Positions 8,208-15,931 of a stretch of DNA of 64,000 nucleotides are shown here, one piece after another. The stretch is from JACPFJ01 sp036504875. GTDB lineage: Bacteria; Desulfobacterota; Desulfuromonadia; Geobacterales; Pseudopelobacteraceae. The first letter of the stretch is position 1. Every line of letters begins with the position of its first letter. Below the pieces are notes generated by a model that searched no databases, had not been told where the DNA came from, and saw only the letters and a program-made list of their open reading frames with translations. The stretch is taken from positions 1-64,000 of the forward strand of contig DASXUK010000072.1 of NCBI GenBank assembly GCA_036504875.1, read 5' to 3'. The translations under genes were made by a program, and so were the position numbers.

Positions 8208-9449
8208 TTAAATTACCAATTTCAACTCATACCTTACTGCTCTCCCCTGCCCTACCCGCTCCAAAATCCCCATCACATGCAACTGATCCAACTCCCGATA
8301 AGCCGTTACGCGGCTGCAATGCGTCATTGAAGCAAACTTCTGTGTAGTCAATCCACCCTCAAATCCATCCGGACCTGCATCTAATAGCCGGTTGATAACC
8401 TTCTTCTGTCGATCCGTCAGCTTGTCCTGGGCATGTGTGCGCCAAAACTCTGCCTTAGAGAAAACGCCATTGAGCAAATCATCGGAATGTTTTATCGCTC
8501 TGGCAAAGCAACCTAGAAACCAGACCAGCCACCCGGTAACGTCACATGATCCTTTCTGGGTCTTTTCCAGAATATTGTAATAGTCTTCCCGCTCGCTCAT
8601 GATCTCGGCGGACAGGGTGTAATACCTGACCCGTTGCTTATCATCCTGGGCCAGCGCCATATCAGTCAGCGCCCGCGCAATGCGGCCATTACCATCATCG
8701 AATGGATGAATAGTAACAAAGCGTAAATGAGCTATTGCGGCCCGAATGATCCCTTCAACATTCCCCTTGCTATCGTCCCACCATGACAGGAACTTCTCTA
8801 TCTCCCCCCCAAGACGGTCTGATGGCGGGGCCTCGAAGTGAACCTTCTCCCTGCCAATCGGCCCCCATACGATGCCGCTTTCAGCCGTGTAAGTTCGTTG
8901 GCTCGGCATGGACTCCTCGACGTACTTTGTATGTACGCCTTCGTCGCCCATTTCTCGTCGCCTGCTTCTACAGCCAAAATCAGCACCGTAGGACAATACT
9001 CTCATGGGCTCTTTACTATCTCGCCAGCCGCCGACCTTGATCTTATGCATACCGGAATAGCCGGTAGGAAAGAGGGCCGCTTGCCAGCCCCAAAGACGCT
9101 CGAAAGATAAAGGCAGATCGTAATTTTGGGTTGCATCTATAAGAACCGAGACGAGATCATCGACTCTTCTATCAAACGGCAATCCGGCTGAGGGAAGCCC
9201 CAGCTTCCTTGCCACAGAGGAGCGGACCGATTGAACATCCAACTGCTCTCCCTCAATCGCAGAGGTCTTGATGGCTTCTTCCACAAGTATTTCCGCCTGG
9301 GCCTGGTGCTCCAGGTCAAAACCAAGGTTGGCTACCTTGCTAAGGAGTTTTCCCTGCAACAGGCGACATTCTCCCAACGGCGTGAGGAGCGCGTCTGCAT
9401 CCCACGTCAGGGCAGGCCATGCGTTATGTTGCCAAATGTATTTGATCAC
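8208..9449 (-). CDS. Fic-domain protein with DUF4172 N-terminus and C-terminal winged helix
   Basis: A Fic enzyme, expected to transfer AMP or a related group to a target protein. The catalytic motif HPFDDGNGRIAR is complete. The N-terminal inhibitory helix motif TSAIEGE (TxxxEG) is present, so activity should be self-restrained. The N-terminus IKYIWQHNAWPALTWD is the DUF4172 region of this subfamily, and the C-terminus (TQKFASMTHCSRVTAYRELDQL) is a helix-turn-helix. The GTG at 9449 is chosen because family members begin at this segment and an upstream terminator at 9552-9588 overlaps any longer reading frame. Residues between MRVLS and GPIGREKVHFEAPP are interrupted by a 42-residue insert that looks like a palindromic element. 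Confidence 0.85.
   Translation of the reverse strand: MIKYIWQHNAWPALTWDADALLTPLGECRLLQGKLLSKVANLGFDLEHQAQAEILVEEAIKTSAIEGEQLDVQSVRSSVARKLGLPSAGLPFDRRVDDLVSVLIDATQNYDLPLSFERLWGWQAALFPTGYSGMHKIKVGGWRDSKEPMRVLSYGADFGCRSRRREMGDEGVHTKYVEESMPSQRTYTAESGIVWGPIGREKVHFEAPPSDRLGGEIEKFLSWWDDSKGNVEGIIRAAIAHLRFVTIHPFDDGNGRIARALTDMALAQDDKQRVRYYTLSAEIMSEREDYYNILEKTQKGSCDVTGWLVWFLGCFARAIKHSDDLLNGVFSKAEFWRTHAQDKLTDRQKKVINRLLDAGPDGFEGGLTTQKFASMTHCSRVTAYRELDQLHVMGILERVGQGRAVRYELKLVI
8865..8990 (-). repeat. In-frame palindromic element inside fic
   Basis: A 126-bp block sits within the conserved Fic core without breaking the frame. Its ends are imperfect inverted repeats: GATGCCGCTTTCAGCC (8871-8886) against the complement of AGCCAAAATCAGCACC (8972-8987), mostly differing by transitions. 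The centre is a GTAC-N7-GTAC palindrome (about 8922-8936). The block translates to Arg/Glu/Gly-rich sequence unlike the family. The similar flanks TACGG and TATGG could be a degraded target duplication. It resembles the coding-region palindromic elements known from some other bacteria. Confidence 0.6.
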
Positions 9450-9551
9450 AATGTGTTCACTAATCGCTTCAGATTTATATGCGATTTTACGTTTACCATA
9501 GCAAACTGTTAAAGGCAACCCATATCGGTGCTGCCCGAACCACTGGGACTG

Positions 9552-9588
9552 TTTAAAAAAATGGGCTAGCTGCAATAGCTAACCCATT
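9552..9588 (-). terminator. Rho-independent terminator of the PPC-Nudix-transporter operon
   Basis: On the minus strand AATGGGTTAGCT, loop ATTGC, AGCTAGCCCATT form a 12-bp stem with one mismatch, followed by seven T residues. It ends the operon running from 11444 to 9674 and lies about 100 bp upstream of the true Fic start. Confidence 0.88.
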
Positions 9589-9673
9589 AAATATCTTCTT
9601 ATGACGAGGGGCCCGAAACAGTCACAAAGCCCTTGTATAAGACGGAAAGGTCCTTGTTAAGTACTTTATTGTT

Positions 9674-10585
9674 TCACGCCGTTCCCTTGATATACCTGTT
9701 CACCAGGCGGCGCTCCTCAAAATACCTCACTGTTAAAGGAAGCAACGCTGCAACAAAGATCATGGCGCAGCCGAACCACTCGTGGGAATTCAGGCGTTCC
9801 CCAAGGATGAAGAAACCGGCCACCAGACTCCAGACCGGGTCAAGCGTGTAGATCAGACCGGCACGCGTTGGAGTGACATAGCGTTGAAAGGTGTTCTGCA
9901 GGGTAAAGCAACAGACCGTGGGAAAGACAGCGCAGTAGATTACCGTCATGACTCCGTTCCAGGAGACAGCCATATGCTGGGTCGGGATGGTCAGGCTGAC
10001 CAGTCCGGCCATGAGCGCCACGGTGGCGAACTGAACCATGGAGATCAAATAAACATCATCATCTTTTAGAACTTTTGAAACCGTTATGATGTGCCCGGCA
10101 ATAAAGAAGGCGCAGATGGTGGAGATTAGGTCGCCCCGGTTGAAGCCGACCCCGCCGCCAGCGGCCAACAGCCAGATGCCTAACACCGCCAATGTGATGC
10201 CGACCCAATTCATCCGGCCGATGCGATCGCGCCAGACCAGCTTGGTGATGATCGGGATGAACAGCACGAACAGGTTGTTCAGCACACCGGCCCGTGAGAT
10301 GCTGGTCCCCTTGACACCGTAGACAAAGGTGATGTTGGTCAGTCCCAGCGCCATTCCGACAATGATGCCGCGTTTTAGAATCCCGCGGTTTAGTGATCGC
10401 AACCGCTTGCCAAACAGGATCAGCATGATCAGGGTGGCCAGGGTGAAACGTGAAAAAACGAACAGCTGGGGAGGTATCTCGCGCAGGCCGATTTTGCTGA
10501 ACAGGAAACTGCCGCCCCAAAAGAAGGTGGTCAGTACTAAAAAGAAATAGATTCGCCCCTGGGAGGGGCCTTGGGTATTGTTCAA
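9674..10585 (-). CDS. EamA/DMT-family transporter
   Basis: A 303-residue inner-membrane protein with about ten hydrophobic helices in two repeats of five, the EamA (drug/metabolite transporter) arrangement. The first repeat opens with FFLVLTTFFWGGSFLFSK. The second has the typical TRAGLIYTLDPVWSLVAGFFILGERLNSHEWFGCAMIFVAALL pattern, where Pro and Glu positions are conserved. Substrate cannot be read from sequence; family members export amino acids or metabolites. It overlaps the upstream Nudix gene by 4 bp (ATGA), so they are translationally coupled. It is the last gene of the operon, followed by a strong terminator. Confidence 0.88.
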   Translation of the reverse strand: MNNTQGPSQGRIYFFLVLTTFFWGGSFLFSKIGLREIPPQLFVFSRFTLATLIMLILFGKRLRSLNRGILKRGIIVGMALGLTNITFVYGVKGTSISRAGVLNNLFVLFIPIITKLVWRDRIGRMNWVGITLAVLGIWLLAAGGGVGFNRGDLISTICAFFIAGHIITVSKVLKDDDVYLISMVQFATVALMAGLVSLTIPTQHMAVSWNGVMTVIYCAVFPTVCCFTLQNTFQRYVTPTRAGLIYTLDPVWSLVAGFFILGERLNSHEWFGCAMIFVAALLPLTVRYFEERRLVNRYIKGTA

Positions 10586-11007
10586 AGCGCAGCTTCCCCC
10601 TGGTTCCCTGCCGCTTGGCGGGCCAGATATTCACAGATAACAGGCAGATCAGCCGCGGCCCAGTCCAGTTCAGACAGGCGCCCCGGTTCGACCCAGGCCA
10701 CAGCCCGGTGTTCATGCAGCGTCATGATCGCATTATTGAACAGAGAGCAGACAAACGGATACAGGGTGATGTGGAAGGTTTCATAGGCATGCCTTGCAAG
10801 TGGCAAGGCCTGCTGAATGATGATGCCAACGCCCAATTCCTCGCGCACCTCACGGACCAGGCACTGCTCGGGGGTCTCGCCCTTCTCCAGCTTGCCGCCC
10901 GGGAATTCCCATTTTAACGGCATGCTCATCTTTTCGCTGCGCTGGGCAGCCAGGACCTTGCCCTCATGCTCAATAATGGCGCAGGCAACATGCAGGTCAA
11001 GCATCAT
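10582..11007 (-). CDS. MutT-like Nudix hydrolase
   Basis: A 141-residue Nudix protein most like 8-oxo-dGTP diphosphatase MutT, which removes oxidised nucleotides before they enter DNA. The Nudix box is complete: GGKLEKGETPEQCLVREVREELG (about residues 37-59, key residues G37, E43, R52, E53, E56, E57). The N-terminus HVACAIIEHEGKVLAAQRS and the WEFPGGK run match MutT. A WVEPGRLSELDWAAADLPV segment near the C-terminus is also MutT-like. Four-base overlaps with both neighbours show it is in the middle of a coupled three-gene operon. Its true substrate could be another damaged nucleotide. Confidence 0.88.
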   Translation of the reverse strand: MMLDLHVACAIIEHEGKVLAAQRSEKMSMPLKWEFPGGKLEKGETPEQCLVREVREELGVGIIIQQALPLARHAYETFHITLYPFVCSLFNNAIMTLHEHRAVAWVEPGRLSELDWAAADLPVICEYLARQAAGNQGEAAL

Positions 11008-11444
11008 GCTTTCAGCCTTAAAAGCGACATCCCCGATTCAGGATCCAGTTCCCGCACAGCATCCACATCCAGAATTTCGGTAATCACCGCCTCCAGCACC
11101 AGAAAAGTCTCGCTGCCCTCGCGGAGACAGCCGGCCTTGACACTGTCCTTCTTAGCATAGGCACCGTGGAAATGAACCCTGGGCTGGTCTTCCTGCCAGA
11201 AAATGGTGCCGAAACCGAGCGCTTCATGACTCTCGTTCAATTCACGCCAGACCGGCACCGGCGGCATCTGCTCGGTCTCGGGTCCTACTACGAAACGCCC
11301 TCTTTTGATACCTCCGACGACGTTGAAACAGGCCGCCCGGATGTTCTCCGACCGTGCGATCTCCGTTAGTCCGCCCAATATGTCGTCTCCATCATTGAAG
11401 CGCACCACAATGACCCGGCCCGGTTTTCCGATCTGGTACTGCAT
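11004..11444 (-). CDS. PPC (DUF296) domain protein
   Basis: A 146-residue protein with a single PPC domain, a fold found alone in bacteria and fused to AT-hooks in plants. Seen: the opening GRVIVVRFNDGDDILGGL, the central NVVGGIKRGRFVVGP, and HFHGAYAKKDSVKAGCL, whose His residues may bind metal. The bacterial stand-alone form has no proven function. It may be a metal-dependent trimeric regulator or an enzyme. It is the first gene of the operon with the Nudix and EamA genes. Directly upstream is the 77-bp structured repeat at 11472-11548, which would be in its 5' leader. Confidence 0.78.
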   Translation of the reverse strand: MQYQIGKPGRVIVVRFNDGDDILGGLTEIARSENIRAACFNVVGGIKRGRFVVGPETEQMPPVPVWRELNESHEALGFGTIFWQEDQPRVHFHGAYAKKDSVKAGCLREGSETFLVLEAVITEILDVDAVRELDPESGMSLLRLKA

Positions 11445-11471
11445 GTATACCTCTCTTTCAAATTAATTCTG

Positions 11472-11548
11472 AAATCAAGACGCCAGGGCGAGATGATTAT
11501 GGCCTCATCCTTGAGAAGCCGAAATGGGCCGACTAAGCGTCTTGATTT
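11472..11548. repeat. 77-bp element with 12-bp terminal inverted repeats
   Basis: AAATCAAGACGC (11472-11483) and GCGTCTTGATTT (11537-11548) are perfect inverted repeats enclosing 53 bases that contain further GGCC pairings. It sits 28 bp upstream of the PPC gene start, in its leader. The form fits either a miniature palindromic repeat or a structured leader. The interval 11549-11643 shows nothing else. Confidence 0.6.
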
Positions 11549-11643
11549 GTAATTGGAATGAAACCGGAACTGGAGCAGTAAGCACGACATTCAGATAGAA
11601 TACGGAAAAATCGTTTGCCTGAGCTGATTACATCTCGCCTGGT

Positions 11644-12261
11644 TTATTCTTTATCCACACCATTTGTGGGACTAAGATGAACAGCCAACTCCTCCAGAGT
11701 CGTCACGCAAATGTCGGCCAGTTCAGGCCAGCGGAAGCTCCGGGTGTGGTCAACATGCACGGTCAAGGCTCCGGCGGTTCGGCCGGCCTGCAGATCGTAC
11801 AGGTAATCACCAACCATGACCATGCTGGCTGGATCGGCATTCCAATTGGCCGCCAACCTGCAGATGCCGTCCGGGTCCGGCTTGGGAAGCGCTTCATCCC
11901 GGCCAATTACATTGCAGGGTTCAAAGTAGCTACCCAGCCCGATCAGATCCAGAGTTCTAAGGGCATTTTCACGGGTGTTGCGGGTTAATATCCCCAGGAT
12001 AATAGCATTATCCTGCAGATGTTCCATCAGGTTCAGCGCTCCGATGGCAGCCCGGGTCACCCCGGCCAGTTCAAGTTCGATATCCTGAAGGCGCGCGTGG
12101 AGCGGCCGCGCAAGGTGATCGGGTAAAGAGGCCAGATGTCCGAGTATGTCGGAACCATCCGGGATGGAAAGTTCACGTCGAATAGCTTCAAAATCATGCA
12201 CTGCAACAGTAAGTGTACCGTCAAGGTCAAAGACCCAGTGGTTACGATCGCTTATCGACAT
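11644..12261 (-). CDS. HAD-family phosphatase (phosphoglycolate phosphatase-like)
   Basis: About 205 residues. Motif I is FDLDGTLT, with the nucleophile as the first Asp. Motif II is GILTRNTREN. The motif III Lys is in ALPKPDPDG, and motif IV is MVGDYLYDLQAG. The cap is a small helical insertion between motifs I and II, as in phosphoglycolate phosphatase and beta-phosphoglucomutase relatives. It is a cytoplasmic phosphatase of unknown substrate. The ATG at 12261 is chosen, with AGGA just upstream; the longer frame from 12315 would overlap the rhodanese gene. It follows the rhodanese stop by 13 bp, suggesting one transcript with the cupin and rhodanese genes. Confidence 0.85.
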   Translation of the reverse strand: MSISDRNHWVFDLDGTLTVAVHDFEAIRRELSIPDGSDILGHLASLPDHLARPLHARLQDIELELAGVTRAAIGALNLMEHLQDNAIILGILTRNTRENALRTLDLIGLGSYFEPCNVIGRDEALPKPDPDGICRLAANWNADPASMVMVGDYLYDLQAGRTAGALTVHVDHTRSFRWPELADICVTTLEELAVHLSPTNGVDKE

Positions 12262-12274
12262 GCTTTCCTGGTCA

Positions 12275-13021
12275 TCACTTTTCAATCGGGTATCCTGCCT
12301 CTTTCCATTGATCAAACCTCAATTGAGCCAGGTCGGGGAAGAGTCTTTTCTTTAACTTGCGATAGGCGGTGTAGCTGCGAGCACCGATGCTGCAGTAGAG
12401 GATGATTTTTTTGTTCTGATCCAGCTGGGCTGAAGCGAAAAAACTGGTCACCGGGATATTGATGGCTCCCGGTATATGCCCGGCGGCAAACTCCTCCGGC
12501 TCACGGACATCCACTAGAATAAAACTGCCCGGCTTGGTGGTGGCCAGCTCCTTAAACTGTTTTGGTGAAAGCATGGTGCCTTGGGCAATTTTCTCATAGC
12601 CGGGACCGAAATAAACCGCAAAGCCTTTTTCCTCCCAGGCCGGGAGCCCTTCTTTCAGCACGTACAGATTTTTAAAACCGAGTGTGGCAGCGACACGCGC
12701 CGCCTGTGGGCTTTTGCCTCAGGCAAGGCCGGTACAGTAAAAGGCCAGCCTTGAATGTTTAGGATAGGTATTCAGCAGCGCCGGATCCTTTTCCAGCGTC
12801 ATCCAGGGAATGCTGATCGCCCCCTTGATATGCGCCTCCTGATACTCCTCTGCTGAGCGGGTATCAATCATTATCAGATCAGGTGTCTGAGCATCGATCA
12901 TCGCCTTGAGCTGTTCACTGCTTACCACCTTGTAGACTGCATCTGCCTGCTGCGCCCCGGCATACTGCGCCAGACCCAACAGCAAGAAACATCCATACAG
13001 CAACAAACCGATCTTTTTCAT
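12275..13021 (-). CDS. Selenocysteine-containing tandem rhodanese (exported)
   Basis: One continuous reading frame with a single in-frame TGA at 12721-12719, giving 248 residues if read as selenocysteine. Residues 1-23 look like a signal peptide (LLLGLAQYAGA). Rhodanese domain 1 holds FYCTGLA-U-GKSPQAARVAATLGF then YVLKEGLPAWEEKGF. The homologous motif in related bacterial rhodaneses is CxGxxC, with Cys where U falls. Domain 2 has ILVDVREPEEFAAGHIPGAINIP and active loop LYCSIGARSY. The codons beyond the TGA continue the domain exactly, and a hairpin follows the TGA. It is expected in the periplasm, handling sulfur or selenium persulfides. It is flanked by cupin and HAD genes on the same strand. 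Confidence 0.86.
12686..12721 (-). promoter_or_regulatory. Candidate bacterial SECIS hairpin in the rhodanese mRNA
   Basis: From the TGA (12721-12719), 14 nt precede a 7-bp stem GGCGGCG/CGCUGCC (one G-U pair) closing a 5-nt loop CGUGU. The loop begins 22 nt after the UGA and contains the G residue expected for SelB recognition. Position and form match bacterial SECIS elements. Confidence 0.7.
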
Positions 13022-13031
13022 CGTCCCTTCC

Positions 13032-13367
13032 TCACTTTGATTTTAGGCCGAGATGTACCGCCAGCCAGAGCGTTGTCTGCATTGGATCAGTCCAGTCAAC
13101 GCGATGGCGGCAATGCGCCGGAATCAGTATATGATCACCGCTTTTCATGACACGAGGCTCGCTATCACCCTCCAACAGGAGCCCGGCGCTGCCGGTCAAC
13201 AGCACGACCCATTCGTCCCAATCCTGGTCATACCATTCCCCGGCCGGTGTTGCCTGGCCATTAGAGATGATCCGCTCGATGCGTACACTTCCCCGCTCGA
13301 CCAGCGTCTCCAACACCTCTCCCGGCTGTGCCGTGGGGAGGTCTGTTAAAATGTTTCTCAATTGCAT
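13032..13367 (-). CDS. Cupin-domain protein
   Basis: A 111-residue single cupin. Its two motifs can be seen: EWYDQDWDEWVVLLTGSAGLLLEG (about residues 43-66, cupin motif 1, with Asp/Glu rather than the usual double His) and GDHILIPAHCRHRVDWTD (about 76-93, motif 2 with His residues). Members of this group are often described as cupins with unknown ligand, possibly metal-binding. It starts the probable cupin-rhodanese-HAD transcript; the rhodanese ATG is 10 bp beyond its stop. It is divergent from the histidine kinase gene, so the 13368-13603 interval must hold both promoters. Confidence 0.8.
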   Translation of the reverse strand: MQLRNILTDLPTAQPGEVLETLVERGSVRIERIISNGQATPAGEWYDQDWDEWVVLLTGSAGLLLEGDSEPRVMKSGDHILIPAHCRHRVDWTDPMQTTLWLAVHLGLKSK

Positions 13368-13603
13368 GCCTGTTACCTTTGGAACAGTTTACAAGAATTG
13401 TTCTTCCGACACCATAATGAAATTTTTTATTTCCATGTTTAACAGAACCTCCAACCGGCATGAACAATAAAAATCTCCTGAAACTTCAATTCCCGGGCAG
13501 CCCCTTGCTCGTGCTTTCGTAAAGATCAGTGGTATTATAATTAGTATTGTTTTTACCCCTTCAGCCTGTTTCAGAAACCTATAAAACTAGTGAGATAACC
13601 GAC

Positions 13604-15931
13604 ATGAAGTGGAACGATATTAAACTGCAGCTCAGTCCGCTCAGCATCGCCATCTTTTATGCATGCATCGGCGGCATCTGGCTTTTGCTGATTTCCACCA
13701 AGGTTCTCTCGTATCTGTTTATTAATCCGGATAACTTCACGGTATTTGAATTTTATAATGCCGTCTTCATCCTCACCACCGCCTGGATACTGTTTTTCCT
13801 CATCCGTAAAAGCGAGTCGGGCATAAAACAGCGCAAAGATGCCCTCAGCAGACTCAACCGTACACTCAAGTCCTATAGCGACTGCCATCAGGCCTTGATC
13901 AGAGCCAGCGACGAAACTCAACTCATGCTAGATATCTGCAGGATTATCGTGGAGGTGGGCGGATATCGCGTGGCATGGGTCGGCATCGCCCAAAACGATG
14001 AAGAGAAAACCATTCTCCCGGTAGTAGAGTGGGGCGACACCCAGGGATATCTTAAAAACCTCAATGTCAGCTGGTCCAATACAGACCGCGGACGAGGGCC
14101 GACCGGAACCGCTATCAAGACCGGAAAGCCGGTAGTTGTCCAGTACATCGAATATGATCCCAAATGGGAAATGTGGCGTGAAAATGCCCTCCGGCATGGT
14201 TTTTATTCATCGATTTCGCTACCGCTGATCAGCAACGGCAAACCTTTTGCGGCGCTGGTGATCTTTTCGGGCGAGACACGCGCCTTTGACGGTGACGAGG
14301 TCAAATTGCTGTCAGAGCTGGCTGACGACCTGTCCTATGGGATAACCACCCTGCGGGCGGCAATTGAGCGCAAGAAGGTTGGAAAGCAATTCAGCCTGCT
14401 TGCTTCAGTTATCGAACAAGCCAATGAAGGGATCTTCCTGCTCGACGACCAGGGGATCATCCAGTACGTAAATCCGGCCGTGGAAACGATTACCGGGCAT
14501 GCTCCGGTTACCATGATCGGGAACAATATCCATACCCTGGAGAATCAGGAGTCCAACGCCTTATTCTATGAGGCGATACTGAAAGCATTCTTCCGGGGAG
14601 AACAGCGCACGGTTCATTTTCAGTACAAAAGGGATGATGGCGTGATGTTCGAGCTGGACGTAATCACCTGGTCGGTTTCCGACAACCTCGGCAACATCAT
14701 CAGCAATGTGGCCCTGGTGCGTGACGTGACCCATGAGATGCAGTTGGAACGCCAGTTACGGCGCGCCCAGCGGATGGAGGCGATCGGCACACTGGCTGGT
14801 GGCATTGCTCATGATTTCAACAATACCCTGGCATCAATCATTACCTGCTCGGAAATGGCGCTGGATGAATCACCCGACGGCAGCACTCTTCAGGAACTCC
14901 TGGAGGTCATACTCAACTCCGGCCTGCGAGGGAAAAACCTGGTCAAGCAGATTCTTACCTTCAGCCGCCAAGGGGAACAGGAACGTCAGGAGGTGCGAGT
15001 CGATCTAATCGTCAACGAGTGCCTCAAACTTTTCAGGGCCTCGCTGCCCCCCTCGATCGAAATCAGATTAACTATTGAAAAGGAGCTGGGGCTGGTTTTC
15101 GCCGATCCGACCCAGGTCCATCAGATTGTGATGAACCTGTGCACCAATTCTGTGCACGCCATGCGCGGTCAGGCGCACAGTGTTCTTGAGATCGGCCTGA
15201 AGAACAAGGATTTTGAGCGCCCTGCCAGCACCAGCTTCGGCAATCTGGTGCCGGGGCACTATTTGTGTCTGACGGTAAAAGACAATGGCCATGGCATGGA
15301 CGAAAGAACGATCGAACAGATTTTTGATCCCTTTTTCTCCACCAAAGGACAATCTGAAGGGACGGGGTTAGGGCTTTCGGTAATTCATGGAATCGTCAGC
15401 AACCACGGCGGTTCAATAACGGTAGAGAGTAAACCGGGTGAAGGGGCCAAATTCAGGGTTTATCTTCCGCGGATAGAAATGTCCAAAGAGGTGCAGAAAA
15501 ATAGCCCCCAGCCATCGGTATCGCCCGGTAGCGAATGCATTCTGCTGGTGGATGATGATGAAAATCTGATCTTTAGCTCGAAACTAATGCTGAAACAGCT
15601 TGGATACAGCGTCATCACCCGGACCGATCCTGAACTGGCCCTGCAACTGTTCAGCTCCGACCCGGAGCGTTTTGATCTGGTCATTACCGACCAGTCAATG
15701 CCGAACATGAATGGCATGGAACTGGCCCGGAAAGTAACGCAAATCCGCCCTGACATCCCGATAATTCTTTGCACCGGCCTGGATCCGGCCAGCGATGTTG
15801 CCGACAACAGCGGAGAGACAGCCGAATTCATCAGTGAAGTGGCCTTGAAGCCTTTGGTACGGGGCGAGATTTCAGCCATAATTCGGCGGGTGCTGGATGC
15901 TTCCTACCCGCGCGAGGATCTCTATGGCTAG
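13604..15931 (+). CDS. Membrane hybrid histidine kinase (GAF-PAS-HisKA-HATPase-REC)
   Basis: About 775 residues. Two membrane helices lie near the N-terminus (about 12-35 and 45-65). They are followed by a GAF domain (about 85-245), a PAS domain (about 265-385), a HisKA dimerisation helix with the phosphorylated His in GGIAHDFNNTLASI, an HATPase domain (VMNLCTNSVHAM, DNGHGMD and GTGLGLSVIHGIV boxes) and a C-terminal receiver with acceptor Asp in DLVITDQSMPNMNG. The receiver suggests internal phosphotransfer. The ATG at 13604 is preferred over a TTG at 13547. It overlaps the sigma-54 activator gene by 8 bp, so the two form a two-component pair, probably controlling the cytochrome operon 1.7 kb downstream. 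Confidence 0.9.
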   Translation: MKWNDIKLQLSPLSIAIFYACIGGIWLLLISTKVLSYLFINPDNFTVFEFYNAVFILTTAWILFFLIRKSESGIKQRKDALSRLNRTLKSYSDCHQALIRASDETQLMLDICRIIVEVGGYRVAWVGIAQNDEEKTILPVVEWGDTQGYLKNLNVSWSNTDRGRGPTGTAIKTGKPVVVQYIEYDPKWEMWRENALRHGFYSSISLPLISNGKPFAALVIFSGETRAFDGDEVKLLSELADDLSYGITTLRAAIERKKVGKQFSLLASVIEQANEGIFLLDDQGIIQYVNPAVETITGHAPVTMIGNNIHTLENQESNALFYEAILKAFFRGEQRTVHFQYKRDDGVMFELDVITWSVSDNLGNIISNVALVRDVTHEMQLERQLRRAQRMEAIGTLAGGIAHDFNNTLASIITCSEMALDESPDGSTLQELLEVILNSGLRGKNLVKQILTFSRQGEQERQEVRVDLIVNECLKLFRASLPPSIEIRLTIEKELGLVFADPTQVHQIVMNLCTNSVHAMRGQAHSVLEIGLKNKDFERPASTSFGNLVPGHYLCLTVKDNGHGMDERTIEQIFDPFFSTKGQSEGTGLGLSVIHGIVSNHGGSITVESKPGEGAKFRVYLPRIEMSKEVQKNSPQPSVSPGSECILLVDDDENLIFSSKLMLKQLGYSVITRTDPELALQLFSSDPERFDLVITDQSMPNMNGMELARKVTQIRPDIPIILCTGLDPASDVADNSGETAEFISEVALKPLVRGEISAIIRRVLDASYPREDLYG

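Noticed and set aside
9450..9575. N-terminal extension of the Fic protein to the start at 9575
   Set aside because: The extension overlaps a strong minus-strand terminator (9552-9588), has no ribosome site, and family members begin at the IKYIWQH segment.
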